Below, piece by piece: positions 1 through 6,912 of a DNA stretch of 64,000 bases; position 1 is the first letter of the stretch; the number at the start of each line of letters is the position of its first letter. The notes below the pieces were generated by a model. That model searched no databases and had not been told where the DNA came from. It worked only from the letters and a program-made list of their open reading frames with translations. The translations under genes were made by a program, and so were the position numbers. Source of the DNA: Sinimarinibacterium arenosum (GTDB lineage: Bacteria; Pseudomonadota; Gammaproteobacteria; Nevskiales; Nevskiaceae); assembly GCF_005047655.1 (NCBI RefSeq), contig NZ_SUKF01000008.1, positions 1 to 64,000 on the forward strand, read 5' to 3'.

Positions 1-16
1 GCCATGCCAGCAATGT

Positions 17-52
17 GGACGTCGATATCCTGCGGACCAGGCGCCTTTGCCC
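17..52 (-). promoter_or_regulatory. Partial NasT/ANTAR-type leader running off the left edge
   Basis: Read on the minus strand, two short hairpins occur in tandem. P1 (52 to 39) has a GGGC/GCCU stem and the hexaloop AAAGGC. P2 (30 to 17) has a GGAU/GUCC stem and the hexaloop AUCGAC. Both loops carry A at position 1 and G at position 4, the signature of ANTAR-protein RNA targets. P2 closely resembles the P2 hairpins of the three other leaders in this window. The expected terminator and the gene it controls would lie to the left of base 1. The pairing was done by eye and the terminator cannot be seen, so this copy is less certain than the others. Confidence 0.6.
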
Positions 53-103
53 AATCCCGCAAACTTGTTTCGGATCACCCAAGCAACCCGTCACCTCACC
101 ATC

Positions 104-118
104 GCAAACGCCGTGCCA
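104..118 (-). promoter_or_regulatory. Sigma-54 (-24/-12) promoter, reading out of the window to the left
   Basis: The minus strand reads TGGCAC-N5-TTGC, with GG and GC exactly ten bases apart, as in the RpoN consensus. Transcription would start near base 93, about 40 bases before the first ANTAR hairpin. The same 15 bases recur at 2470-2484 ahead of the porin leader. This is a direct sequence match; use by RpoN is inferred. Confidence 0.75.
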
Positions 119-289
119 AGGTCCGAAGCGCCTGTTGCCCGGATCACCACGGCACCGGGAGAGCGCATCGCGGTACGTAGAGGAATCCTGCTGCACTGCG
201 GCATTTTCAACCGAGGAGTAGCGCCTCATCCGGCTTTGCGGGGCATCGCGTCGGGCGCCGCCGGGGTGCGAATCGTGTTCGTGCGTCTG

Positions 290-306
290 GTGCACAAACA
301 GTGCAC
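290..306. promoter_or_regulatory. GTGCAC-N5-GTGCAC dyad, possible NtrC-type enhancer
   Basis: Two perfect GTGCAC hexamers flank AAACA, giving a TGCAC...GTGCA dyad about 180 bp upstream of the leftward sigma-54 promoter. NtrC enhancers have TGCAC/GTGCA half-sites, but usually with a slightly longer spacer, so the assignment is tentative. The rest of the 119-337 interval holds no gene I can support. Confidence 0.35.
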
Positions 307-337
307 GGAAGCGCCAACTTCGCGCGCAATGGACGCC

Positions 338-934
338 TTAAAGAAGCTCCGTCACCGTCAGCAGGGCACGTGCAGCGTCACCGATCTTGAGCTTGCGCGA
401 CATCGCGATGGTCCGCAGCAGTTCATAGGCGTCGCTTTCGCTGAGCTTGCGCCGTTGCATCAGCATGGCCTTGGCACTTTCAACATCACACCGGTCGGCC
501 AGACGGATCTTGTTGTTCTCGATCTCACGACGCAGCGCCTGATGTTCGTCAAAGCGCGCAATCGCCACCTCGATCACCGACTTCAGCCGCGCAGGCGACA
601 TGCCATCGACCACATAAGCGCTGACGCCGGCACGGATTGCCCGGCGCGTGGTGTCGGGATCGGTCTGCGACGCGAACAACACGATCGGCCGCGGCCGATC
701 GCGGGTGACCTGGCCCAGCGATTCGAGCGTATCGCGACTGGGCGCATCGACATCGACCAGAATCACGTCGGGCCGGTGCCGGTCAACCGCCAGGCTCATG
801 TCATCGCGGCTCGACAGTCGTGCGACCACTCGATGTCCTGAGGCATCCATCGCCTGCTGCATCAGATCCAGCCGCTCGGCGTCGTCGTCGACCAGCATCA
901 CGCGCAGCGCTGCCGGGGTCTTGCGCGAACTCAT
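338..934 (-). CDS. ANTAR-domain response regulator, NasT-like paralogue without adjacent NasS
   Basis: The 198-residue protein has an N-terminal receiver-like domain (acidic cluster D16-D18, candidate phosphoacceptor D63 in DVDAPS) and a C-terminal ANTAR RNA-binding domain at about 145-198 (AKAMLMQRRKLSESDAYELL). It is closely similar to the NasT at 2586-3155 over its whole length. The usual ANTAR AKGxLM core is AKAMLM here. The ATG at 934 starts MSSRKTP; a start 21 bases upstream would add MDAGVLH. It lies 166 bp downstream of the porin gene on the same strand and may be co-transcribed with it. It probably binds the same class of two-hairpin leaders, but how it is controlled without its own NasS is unknown. 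Confidence 0.85.
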   Translation of the reverse strand: MSSRKTPAALRVMLVDDDAERLDLMQQAMDASGHRVVARLSSRDDMSLAVDRHRPDVILVDVDAPSRDTLESLGQVTRDRPRPIVLFASQTDPDTTRRAIRAGVSAYVVDGMSPARLKSVIEVAIARFDEHQALRREIENNKIRLADRCDVESAKAMLMQRRKLSESDAYELLRTIAMSRKLKIGDAARALLTVTELL

Positions 935-1100
935 GTGCAAGACCCCGGCATCCACACGACAGCGGCATCGCCGCAGGCTGCGGCGACTTCACTATATAAG
1001 GACATCAACACCCCGTTGCCAGGCGGCATTGTGTGTCGCGGTGAGTTGTATGCGGCGCGGATGGTCATCACGCGCGGGCCTCATGACGATGGCGACAAGG

Positions 1101-2282
1101 TCACAGATGGTATTCGATCTGCAGCCACAGTTTGTCCGTGTCCACGCCATAGTCATTCGCCCGATAGCGGGCCAGTTTGATCTGCCCCTGCACGTCATAC
1201 GGTAAAGACACCGAGATCCGGGCATCGAGTTCGCGACCGAGATCGTCGTGCGACTCGTCAGAGCGGAACTGATGATAAGCCGCCCCGATGCCGCACCAGG
1301 GCAACTTGGCATCGACCGCGACATAGGCATCGCGCAGACCCGCATCCGGTGTCTTCAGGAACACGTCGGCCCAACCCTGGAATGCATGGCGGGTACCCAG
1401 CGGGGTCTGCAGTGCAAAGTCGCCGGCATCGCTCCCCAGTAGCTCATATCCCAGCTTCAGGGCCAGTGGATTACGCTCCAGCGCCAGCTCGGCCAGTCCA
1501 TAGCGGGTGTCGAAACGATCGCTACCGCGAACCGCCCTTTGCTCTGCCATCTCGGCGCTATAACGCAGCTGCGTTGCAGGAGCCAGACCGACCTTGCCGG
1601 TGGCACGCAGCCCGAACGTGTCGAGGTCCGCTGCAGCCGGATCCTCATTGTCGATCCAGTAACCGTAGGCGCTCAGTCCGATCTTCGGATCGATGGCCCA
1701 ATGCACCCGCAACAGCTCGGCGCGGACCTCCACGTTACTGAGCGTGATGGTGTTGACCGTGCTTAGATACGCCGCGTCGATCGTCACGGTCTTGAACATC
1801 CCCGCGTGCAGAAAGACCCCATCAAAGGTCTGTTCGTTCTGGCGCCAACCGACGTTTCCGATCCAGCGGGCGTTGTCGTAAATGAGCCGTTGCCGCCCCG
1901 CGCTCAGCAGGATCTCCGGCGTCACCGCGTACTGCACCCCATAACGGTTCAATTCGCTGCCCTCGGGATCGGCCACAACCGGTCGCCCGGCTGTTTCGGG
2001 AGCGTAATCGTCGACCAGTGCGGCCGTGTGCTCGAATTCAACAAACGCAGTAACGTCCGCTACGGCGCGTGTGCTGTATCCAAGCCGTGTGCGCAGGGTC
2101 AGTGCATTGGCTTCCTTGTCCAGGTTGTCCTGCTCGACCGATTCATAGCGCAACCGCAGGTCCAGTTGTGTGGTGCCGCCATGCAGGAAATCCTGTACCT
2201 GCGTCTCTTCTCCCCATGCAGCCGCCGCGCATGTGAGCAGACCTGCCCCGCCCAGCATTGCAACCCTTTTTGTTACGCCCAT
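1101..2282 (-). CDS. Alginate-export-family outer-membrane porin, nitrate-locus type
   Basis: This 393-residue protein begins with a signal peptide (MGVTKRVAMLGGAGLLTCAA, cleavage near AAWGEE). The remainder is typical of beta-barrel porins of the alginate-export type: alternating aromatic strands, a DLRLRYESVEQDN opening, many R/Y-rich strands and a final strand ending in EYHL. Family members often accompany nitrate or nitrite uptake genes, and the expected role here is outer-membrane passage of nitrate. The start at 2282 is chosen because it gives a clean signal peptide; a start at 2324 would add 14 non-signal residues and lie inside the leader. A sigma-54 promoter and a two-hairpin attenuator precede it, so it is probably made only under nitrogen limitation with nitrate or nitrite present. 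Substrate is inferred. Confidence 0.85.
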   Translation of the reverse strand: MGVTKRVAMLGGAGLLTCAAAAWGEETQVQDFLHGGTTQLDLRLRYESVEQDNLDKEANALTLRTRLGYSTRAVADVTAFVEFEHTAALVDDYAPETAGRPVVADPEGSELNRYGVQYAVTPEILLSAGRQRLIYDNARWIGNVGWRQNEQTFDGVFLHAGMFKTVTIDAAYLSTVNTITLSNVEVRAELLRVHWAIDPKIGLSAYGYWIDNEDPAAADLDTFGLRATGKVGLAPATQLRYSAEMAEQRAVRGSDRFDTRYGLAELALERNPLALKLGYELLGSDAGDFALQTPLGTRHAFQGWADVFLKTPDAGLRDAYVAVDAKLPWCGIGAAYHQFRSDESHDDLGRELDARISVSLPYDVQGQIKLARYRANDYGVDTDKLWLQIEYHL

Positions 2283-2332
2283 TGAAAGTACCGCCCCCTT
2301 CCGTTCGGTTGTCGAAAAAAACACGCGCGCAC

Positions 2333-2429
2333 AAAAAAAGCGCCCCCCAAGATCAGCGTGGCTGATTCAGGTGGACGCCCTTGTCCTGTACGCAGTGGTG
2401 TACGGCTGTCGCAGGCCCATCATTGGGCC
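2333..2429 (-). promoter_or_regulatory. NasT/ANTAR two-hairpin leader with terminator, upstream of porin
   Basis: On the minus strand P1 (2429 to 2414) has a GGCCC/GGGCC stem and hexaloop AAUGAU. P2 (2386 to 2373) has a GGAC/GUCC stem and hexaloop AAGGGC. Both have A1 and G4. The 3' arm of P2 is also the 5' arm of an intrinsic terminator (2378 down to 2340, inner stem AUCAGC/GCUGAU) followed by seven U (2339 to 2333). P2 and the terminator cannot form together. This is the geometry known for ANTAR antitermination (NasR, NasT, EutV), so NasT stabilising P2 would allow porin transcription. Confidence 0.85.
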
Positions 2430-2469
2430 GCACCGTCATGGTGCTAAAGCTGAAGCCAATGCCCCAAAC

Positions 2470-2484
2470 GCAAACGCCGTGCCA
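2470..2484 (-). promoter_or_regulatory. Sigma-54 promoter for the porin operon
   Basis: TGGCAC-N5-TTGC on the minus strand, with perfect GG-N10-GC spacing. The predicted start near 2459 lies about 30 bases ahead of the first ANTAR hairpin. It is identical over 15 bases to the site at 104-118. It is divergent from, and 46 bp away from, the sigma-54 site at 2531-2545. Confidence 0.8.
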
Positions 2485-2530
2485 TCCCTCCATGCGCTAA
2501 CACCGACGCCGTGCACGTCGCAGCACACAA

Positions 2531-2545
2531 GGGCACAGATCTTGC
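2531..2545 (+). promoter_or_regulatory. Sigma-54 promoter for nasT-nasS
   Basis: GGGCAC-N5-TTGC with GG-N10-GC spacing; only the first base departs from TGGCAC. Predicted start is near 2557, some 30 bases before the nasT ATG, which leaves no room for an attenuator. The regulators therefore seem to be controlled by promoter only. The intervening 2485-2530 stretch contains TGCAC and GCAC half-sites that could form a shared enhancer. Confidence 0.65.
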
Positions 2546-2585
2546 GGAGTGAGCTCTACTTACCGACCCGGATGCGCAGCCCCCC

Positions 2586-3155
2586 ATGCGTGTGATGCTC
2601 GTGGACGATGACTATGGACGTATGGCTCTGCTTCGCCAAGCGCTGCTGGCAGGCGGAAACGACGTTGTCGCGCAAATGTCGACCACCGACGATTTGCTCG
2701 CCTGCGTCGCGCGCCTGCAGCCGGACATCATCCTGATTGAAGTCGATGCACCCAGCCGCGATACGCTCGAATCGCTGGGTCAGATCAATCGCGACCGACC
2801 GCGACCGATCGTCCTGTTCGCCAACCACAGTGACGCCGATACCGCGCGCCGTGCCATGCGCGCCGGCGTCAGTGCCTACGTCGTCGACGGCATGTCGCCG
2901 TCTCGGCTGAAGTCGGTGATCGACGTCGCCATTGCACGCTTTGATGAGCACCAGGCCTTGCGTCGGGAGTTGCACGAAACCAAGACACGTCTGGCCGATC
3001 GCCGCGACGTTGACCGCGCCAAGGGCATCCTGATGCAACGGCGCAAGCTCAGCGAAACCGAGGCCTACGAACTACTGCGAAAGATGGCGATGGACCGCAA
3101 CGTCAAAATCGGCGACGCGGCACGCTCGTTGCTCGCGGCCGCCGAGCTGCTATGA
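2586..3155 (+). CDS. nasT: Nitrate/nitrite-responsive antiterminator NasT (ANTAR)
   Basis: The 189 residues comprise a receiver-like domain (acidic cluster DDD at 7-9, D54 in VDAPSRD) and an ANTAR domain at about 136-189 (AKGILMQRRKLSETEAYELL). In characterised systems NasT binds a two-hairpin leader RNA and prevents termination, and NasS holds it inactive until nitrate or nitrite binds NasS. The stop overlaps the start of nasS (ATGA), consistent with translational coupling and complex formation. The order nasT-nasS is the reverse of the commoner nasS-nasT. Likely targets are the leaders at 17-52, 2333-2429, 4438-4505 and 5269-5379. Confidence 0.92.
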   Translation: MRVMLVDDDYGRMALLRQALLAGGNDVVAQMSTTDDLLACVARLQPDIILIEVDAPSRDTLESLGQINRDRPRPIVLFANHSDADTARRAMRAGVSAYVVDGMSPSRLKSVIDVAIARFDEHQALRRELHETKTRLADRRDVDRAKGILMQRRKLSETEAYELLRKMAMDRNVKIGDAARSLLAAAELL

Positions 3156-4360
3156 GCGAGGAACGCATGAGCGAAACGCTCGAGAAAAAGAAACTCCGCC
3201 TCGGCGTTGTGCCCCTGGCGGATGCCGCACCGATCATTGTCGCTCGCGACAAGGGCTTCTTCGAAATGCATGGCCTGCAGGTCAGCATCAGTGTCGAAGC
3301 ATCCTGGGCGAGCATTCGCGACAAACTGGTCGCCGGCATTCTCGATGGCGCACAGATGCTCGCGCCGATGCCCATCGCCGCAACGCTCGGACTCGATGGA
3401 CTCGGCACGCCGATGGTCACCGCGCTGAGCCTGAATCTCAACGGCAACTCGATTGCCGTATCCGAGCGCCTGTATCGCGAGCTGCATTTGCAGCGGCGCG
3501 ATGCAGCGGCAGCGGGCCGTGCGCTGAAAGACTTGCTGATCCGTGACCGCCTGACCGGTCGCGGGCCGCGCGTGTTTGCACACGTGTTTCCGTTTTCCAC
3601 CCATCACTACGAACTGCGCTACTGGCTCGCCGCCAGTGGCATCGATCCGGACCACGATGTACGGCTTGAGGTGGTTCCGCCGCAGTTGATGGTGCACAAC
3701 CTGCGCGATGGCCGCATCGACGGCTTCTGCGCCGGCGCGCCCTGGGGTGCCGTGGCGGAGATTGCCGGCAGCGGTTATCGCATCGTCAACACCTACCAGA
3801 TCTGGAACAACGCGCCGGAGAAAGTGCTGGGCGTCACCCGTGACTGGGCCGACGCAAACCCCACCACGCATCGCGCGCTGGTCGCAGCATTGATCGACGC
3901 CTGCCGCTGGCTCGATGCGGCCGAACATCGTGCCGAAGGCGCGCAGCTGCTGATCGACAGCGAAGTGCTGGAAGCCCCACCGGCAGCGATTCGCGCGGCA
4001 CTCGATATTCCGGTCGCGGGCGATCCGTTTTTCGGGCCTGGCCTGGCATTCCACGCCGGTGCCGCGAACTTTCCGTGGGTCTCGCACGCCCAGTGGTTCA
4101 TCGAGCAGATGCAGCGCTGGGGCCAGGTCCCGGCGGATGTCGACGCCGCGGCGGTCGCGGCCAAGGTCTATTTGCCCGCGCTGTATCGTCAGGCCGCGGC
4201 CAGTCTGAAGATCACTTCACCGCTGGAGGATTCCAAGACGGAAGGTCAGCACGACGGCGACTGGTCACTGGAGCAGCCGTCCGGCGCAATCCGGATGGGT
4301 GCCGACCGTTTCTTTGACGGAAGCATCTTTGACCCGGGCGTATCCGGACTCCCGCGTTGA
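3152..4360 (+). CDS. nasS: Nitrate/nitrite sensor NasS (NrtA-like, cytoplasmic)
   Basis: The 402 residues match the NrtA/NasF nitrate-binding family (LRLGVVPLADAAPIIVA near the start, [41 protein letters not shown]). There is no signal peptide or lipobox, in contrast to NrtA at 5406. That combination, with overlap to nasT, identifies the cytoplasmic sensor NasS rather than a transport protein. It is expected to sequester NasT and release it on binding nitrate or nitrite. A second in-frame ATG six residues in (MSETLEKKK) is also possible. Confidence 0.92.
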   Translation: MSEERMSETLEKKKLRLGVVPLADAAPIIVARDKGFFEMHGLQVSISVEASWASIRDKLVAGILDGAQMLAPMPIAATLGLDGLGTPMVTALSLNLNGNSIAVSERLYRELHLQRRDAAAAGRALKDLLIRDRLTGRGPRVFAHVFPFSTHHYELRYWLAASGIDPDHDVRLEVVPPQLMVHNLRDGRIDGFCAGAPWGAVAEIAGSGYRIVNTYQIWNNAPEKVLGVTRDWADANPTTHRALVAALIDACRWLDAAEHRAEGAQLLIDSEVLEAPPAAIRAALDIPVAGDPFFGPGLAFHAGAANFPWVSHAQWFIEQMQRWGQVPADVDAAAVAAKVYLPALYRQAAASLKITSPLEDSKTEGQHDGDWSLEQPSGAIRMGADRFFDGSIFDPGVSGLPR

Positions 4361-4402
4361 ACGCGTACCGGTACGCAGTTTCACCCCGGTCATCCAGCGT
4401 TG

Positions 4403-4417
4403 TGGCATGACGCGTGC
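4403..4417 (+). promoter_or_regulatory. Sigma-54 promoter for the globin transcript
   Basis: TGGCAT-N5-GTGC, with GG and GC ten bases apart; the -12 element has GTGC instead of TTGC. Predicted start is near 4428, about ten bases before the first ANTAR hairpin. The position relative to the leader matches the other copies and raises confidence despite the weaker -12. Confidence 0.65.
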
Positions 4418-4437
4418 TTGTGATATTCCCGACGCCA

Positions 4438-4505
4438 AGCCCAACGATGGGCTGCCGGCACCGGATAACGAAGTCCATCACCCTCTCGGGCGATGGGCTT
4501 TTTTT
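4438..4505 (+). promoter_or_regulatory. NasT/ANTAR two-hairpin leader with terminator, upstream of globin
   Basis: P1 (4438-4453) is AGCCC/GGGCU around hexaloop AACGAU. P2 (4463-4476) is GGAU/GUCC around hexaloop AACGAA. Both loops have A1 and G4. The terminator pairs AGUCCAUC (4472-4479) with GAUGGGCU (4492-4499), with an inner CCC/GGG stem and tetraloop, followed by a run of T to 4505. The terminator 5' arm overlaps the 3' arm of P2, so the two are exclusive. GATGGGCT also occurs in P1 (4446-4453) and could pair with AGUCCAUC, giving a second way to disrupt the terminator. The 190 bases between 4505 and the globin ATG hold no gene I can support. Confidence 0.85.
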
Positions 4506-4698
4506 GTTGGAGCAAGGTCCTTCCCCCAGAGGCGACGCTCCTGTTCCGTTGCCGCAGTCCATCTGGCCGCGTCTGCAGCGTCGCCGCGCGGGCGCGGCGC
4601 GGTCGAGGATGCCCCTGTTCCGGCCTCTTTCAGAGTCATTCCGACCGCACCGCGTCCGCGCCCTTGTTGACGCAAGCGAACGACAGAACGGAAACCAC

Positions 4699-5097
4699 AT
4701 GACTCCGACACAAGTGGCGCTGGTGAAATCGACCTGGGCACAGGTTCTGCCCATCCAGGATCAGGCGGCAACGTTGTTCTACAACAAGCTGTTCGAGCTG
4801 GATCCCAGAGTGCAGTCGATGTTCCGTGGCGACCTGCCAACCCAAGGCAAGAAGCTGATGCGGATGCTCGATATCGCTGTCCGCGGACTGGATCATTTTC
4901 ATGCCCTGCTACCCGCACTGAAGGATCTCGGCCGACGCCATACCCAGTACGGTGTGCGCTCGGACGATTACGGCACGGTGGCTCTGGCGCTGCTGTGGAC
5001 GCTGGAACAAGGGCTCGGCGACGCCTTTACCGCAGAGGTGCGCTCCGCGTGGACCGAGGTCTACACCGAACTGGCCACGGCCATGCAGACGCTCTAA
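4699..5097 (+). CDS. Single-domain bacterial globin
   Basis: The 132 residues show the full globin fold pattern of the Vitreoscilla haemoglobin/flavohaemoglobin-head class (MTPTQVALVKSTWAQV start, F42 at the CD corner, proximal His H81 in LGRRHTQYGV, final AWTEVYTELATAM). No reductase domain follows. The start at 4699 is chosen because the family normally begins at MTPTQ; earlier in-frame Met codons lie inside the leader. It sits between nasS and nrtA behind its own sigma-54 promoter and NasT-type attenuator. A role in handling nitric oxide or nitrite stress made during nitrate assimilation is inferred from this context; oxygen binding is an alternative. Confidence 0.88.
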   Translation: MTPTQVALVKSTWAQVLPIQDQAATLFYNKLFELDPRVQSMFRGDLPTQGKKLMRMLDIAVRGLDHFHALLPALKDLGRRHTQYGVRSDDYGTVALALLWTLEQGLGDAFTAEVRSAWTEVYTELATAMQTL

Positions 5098-5147
5098 CCG
5101 GCACTGCAGGCGGGCCCCGCGGCGGTGCGCCCGCTCGCGCCAGCTTG

Positions 5148-5160
5148 GTGCGCAGCGCAC
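5148..5160. promoter_or_regulatory. GTGCG-CAG-CGCAC dyad, possible enhancer upstream of nrtA
   Basis: An inverted repeat lies about 65 bp upstream of the nrtA sigma-54 element. Its TGGTGC...GCACGG outline resembles the dyad at 290-306. It could bind an enhancer protein such as NtrC, but spacing and half-sites do not match the classical consensus well. Confidence 0.25.
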
Positions 5161-5224
5161 GGCATTGAGCCGCCGCCGCGGCGTGTCGCCGGCATGAAAG
5201 CGCGGCCACCTCGTTCGGCAAAGC

Positions 5225-5239
5225 TGGCACGCGGCTTGC
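5225..5239 (+). promoter_or_regulatory. Sigma-54 promoter for the nrt-nir-nas operon
   Basis: TGGCAC-N5-TTGC with perfect GG-N10-GC spacing. Predicted start near 5251, about 18 bases before the first ANTAR hairpin. No other promoter was noticed before mobA, so it may drive all genes to nasA. Confidence 0.8.
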
Positions 5240-5268
5240 GATAAACAACCCAGCACTGGATGAAGCGC

Positions 5269-5379
5269 GCACCAACGGCGGTGCATGCGGCGCAGGTTAT
5301 GTCCTGCGGAAGGGTGCTCAGAATCGGACAACGGCGTCCATGGCACGGTCGAGAGACCGTCTCATGGGCGCTTTTTTTT
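5269..5379 (+). promoter_or_regulatory. NasT/ANTAR two-hairpin leader with strong terminator, upstream of nrtA
   Basis: P1 (5269-5284) is GCACC/GGUGC and P2 (5326-5339) is GGAC/GUCC; both carry the identical hexaloop AACGGC with A1 and G4. The terminator has a nine-pair outer stem (5334-5342 with 5363-5371) and a six-pair inner stem (5345-5350 with 5355-5360) closed by a GAGA tetraloop, then eight T (5372-5379). Its 5' arm overlaps the 3' arm of P2, so antitermination by NasT binding is the obvious reading. This is the clearest of the four copies. The ATG at 5340 lies inside the terminator and is not the nrtA start. Confidence 0.9.
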
Positions 5380-5405
5380 GCCTTTTGGAAACTGAGAGAC
5401 GAACC

Positions 5406-6857
5406 ATGACCAGCAGCTCGCATCGTCATCCATCATCAGGATTGCGCCGCCTCGCGCTGCCCGCAATGACCCTGCTTGCCACCTTGGCTGCCGCGGCCTG
5501 CGGCAGCGGTGACAAGACCAGCGCAGCACCCGAGGCCTCGCCGAAGGCGGCAGCGCCTGCAGTTACCGTTGCGCAACCGGAAAAGGCCGAGCTGAAGTTC
5601 GGCTTCATCAAGCTGACCGACATGGCACCGCTCGCGGTGGCCTATGAGAAGCACTACTTCGAAGACGAAGGGCTGTTCGTCACGCTCGAAGCGCAGGCCA
5701 ACTGGAAGGTGCTGCTCGACCGCGTGATCTCGGGTGAGCTCGACGGCGCACACATGCTCGCCGGCCAGCCGCTGGCGGCCACCATCGGCTTCGGCACGGC
5801 GGCCGACATCATCACGCCCTTCTCAATGGATCTGAACGGCAACGGCATCACCGTTTCCAACACGATCTGGGAGGAGATGAAAAAGAACATTCCGATGGAG
5901 GACGGCAAGCCGGTCCATCCGATCAGCGCCAGCGCGCTGGCGCCGGTGGTCAAGCAGTACAAGGCCGCAGGCAAGCCGTTCAACATGGGCATGGTGTTTC
6001 CGGTATCGACGCACAACTACGAGCTGCGCTACTGGCTCGCCGCCGGGGGCCTGAATCCGGGCTACTACGCACCGCTCAAGGGTGACGTCGGCGGACAGAT
6101 CGGTGCAGACGTGCTGTTGAGCGTGACGCCGCCGCCGCAGATGCCGGCGACGCTGGAGGCCGGGACCATCTTCGGCTACTGCGTGGGTGAACCGTGGAAT
6201 CAGCAGGCCGTGTTCAAGGGCATCGGCGTGCCGGTGATCACCGACTACGAGATCTGGAAGGACAATCCGGAGAAAGTCTTCGGTATCCGCGCCGACTTCG
6301 CCGAGAAGTACCCGATCACCACCAAGGCGGTCACCAAGGCGCTGATCCGTGCGGCGTACTGGCTCGACGAGAACAACAATGCTAACCGCATGGAAGCGGT
6401 GCAGATGCTGGCCAAGTCCGACTACGTCGGTGCAGACGCCGAAGTCATCGCCAACTCCATGACCGGAACCTTTGAATACGAGAAGGGCGACAAGCGTCCG
6501 GTGCCGGACTTCAACGTGTTCTTCCGCCACAACGCCACCTATCCGTACTACTCGGACGCGATCTGGTACCTGACGCAGATGCGTCGCTGGGGCCAGATTC
6601 CTGAGCAGCATCCGGACAGCTGGTACATGGACACGGCGAAGAAGGTGTATCGCCCGGACCTGTACGCCGCGGCAGCGAAGGAGCTGATCGCCGAAGGCAA
6701 GCTGAAGTCCAGCGACTTCCCGGACTTCGCTACCGAAACCGGATTCCGCCCGGCGACTAACGAGTTCATCGACGGCGTGACCTATGACGGTACGCAGCCG
6801 AACGCCTACATCGACGCCTTGAAGATTGGTTTGAAGGGCGACGAGACCGTCAAGTAA
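5406..6857 (+). CDS. nrtA: Nitrate ABC transporter substrate-binding lipoprotein NrtA
   Basis: This 483-residue NrtA/CmpA-type binding protein starts [12 protein letters not shown], then a hydrophobic signal and a lipobox-like LAAAAC with the lipidated Cys near residue 33, followed by a Ser/Ala/Pro linker. The family region follows: [68 protein letters not shown]. It captures nitrate (and possibly nitrite) in the periplasm for NrtB and the ATPase. It is clearly paralogous to NasS but exported. The ATG at 5406 is chosen because upstream ATGs fall in the attenuator. It is the first gene of the nrt-nir-nas run. Confidence 0.93.
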   Translation: MTSSSHRHPSSGLRRLALPAMTLLATLAAAACGSGDKTSAAPEASPKAAAPAVTVAQPEKAELKFGFIKLTDMAPLAVAYEKHYFEDEGLFVTLEAQANWKVLLDRVISGELDGAHMLAGQPLAATIGFGTAADIITPFSMDLNGNGITVSNTIWEEMKKNIPMEDGKPVHPISASALAPVVKQYKAAGKPFNMGMVFPVSTHNYELRYWLAAGGLNPGYYAPLKGDVGGQIGADVLLSVTPPPQMPATLEAGTIFGYCVGEPWNQQAVFKGIGVPVITDYEIWKDNPEKVFGIRADFAEKYPITTKAVTKALIRAAYWLDENNNANRMEAVQMLAKSDYVGADAEVIANSMTGTFEYEKGDKRPVPDFNVFFRHNATYPYYSDAIWYLTQMRRWGQIPEQHPDSWYMDTAKKVYRPDLYAAAAKELIAEGKLKSSDFPDFATETGFRPATNEFIDGVTYDGTQPNAYIDALKIGLKGDETVK

Positions 6858-6912
6858 ACCGCGACGCACATAGACGCCGCATCGATCAGACAAGACGTAT
6901 TGGGGATTGCTC

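Noticed and set aside
969-987. A strong GC-rich hairpin between the porin gene and the orphan NasT gene
   Set aside because: The stem (TCGCCGCA with its complement) has no T tract on either strand and no A/G hexaloop, so it is neither a convincing intrinsic terminator nor an ANTAR target.
935-1100. Possible extra ANTAR leader or sigma-54 site ahead of the orphan NasT gene
   Set aside because: TGGCAACGGGGTGTT looks like a -24 element but lacks GC at -12, and the AACGGG loop has no closing stem.
4363-4376. Perfect 14-bp palindrome GCGTACCGGTACGC just after nasS
   Set aside because: It has no T tract, and I know no matching operator. It could be chance in high-GC DNA, so no function is claimed.
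4414-4698. An upstream start for the globin gene
   Set aside because: The extra 95 codons cover the attenuator and match nothing; family members begin at MTPTQ-like residues.
5340-5405. An upstream in-frame ATG for nrtA
   Set aside because: It lies inside the terminator hairpin of the leader and gives no signal peptide; 5406 gives a proper lipoprotein signal.
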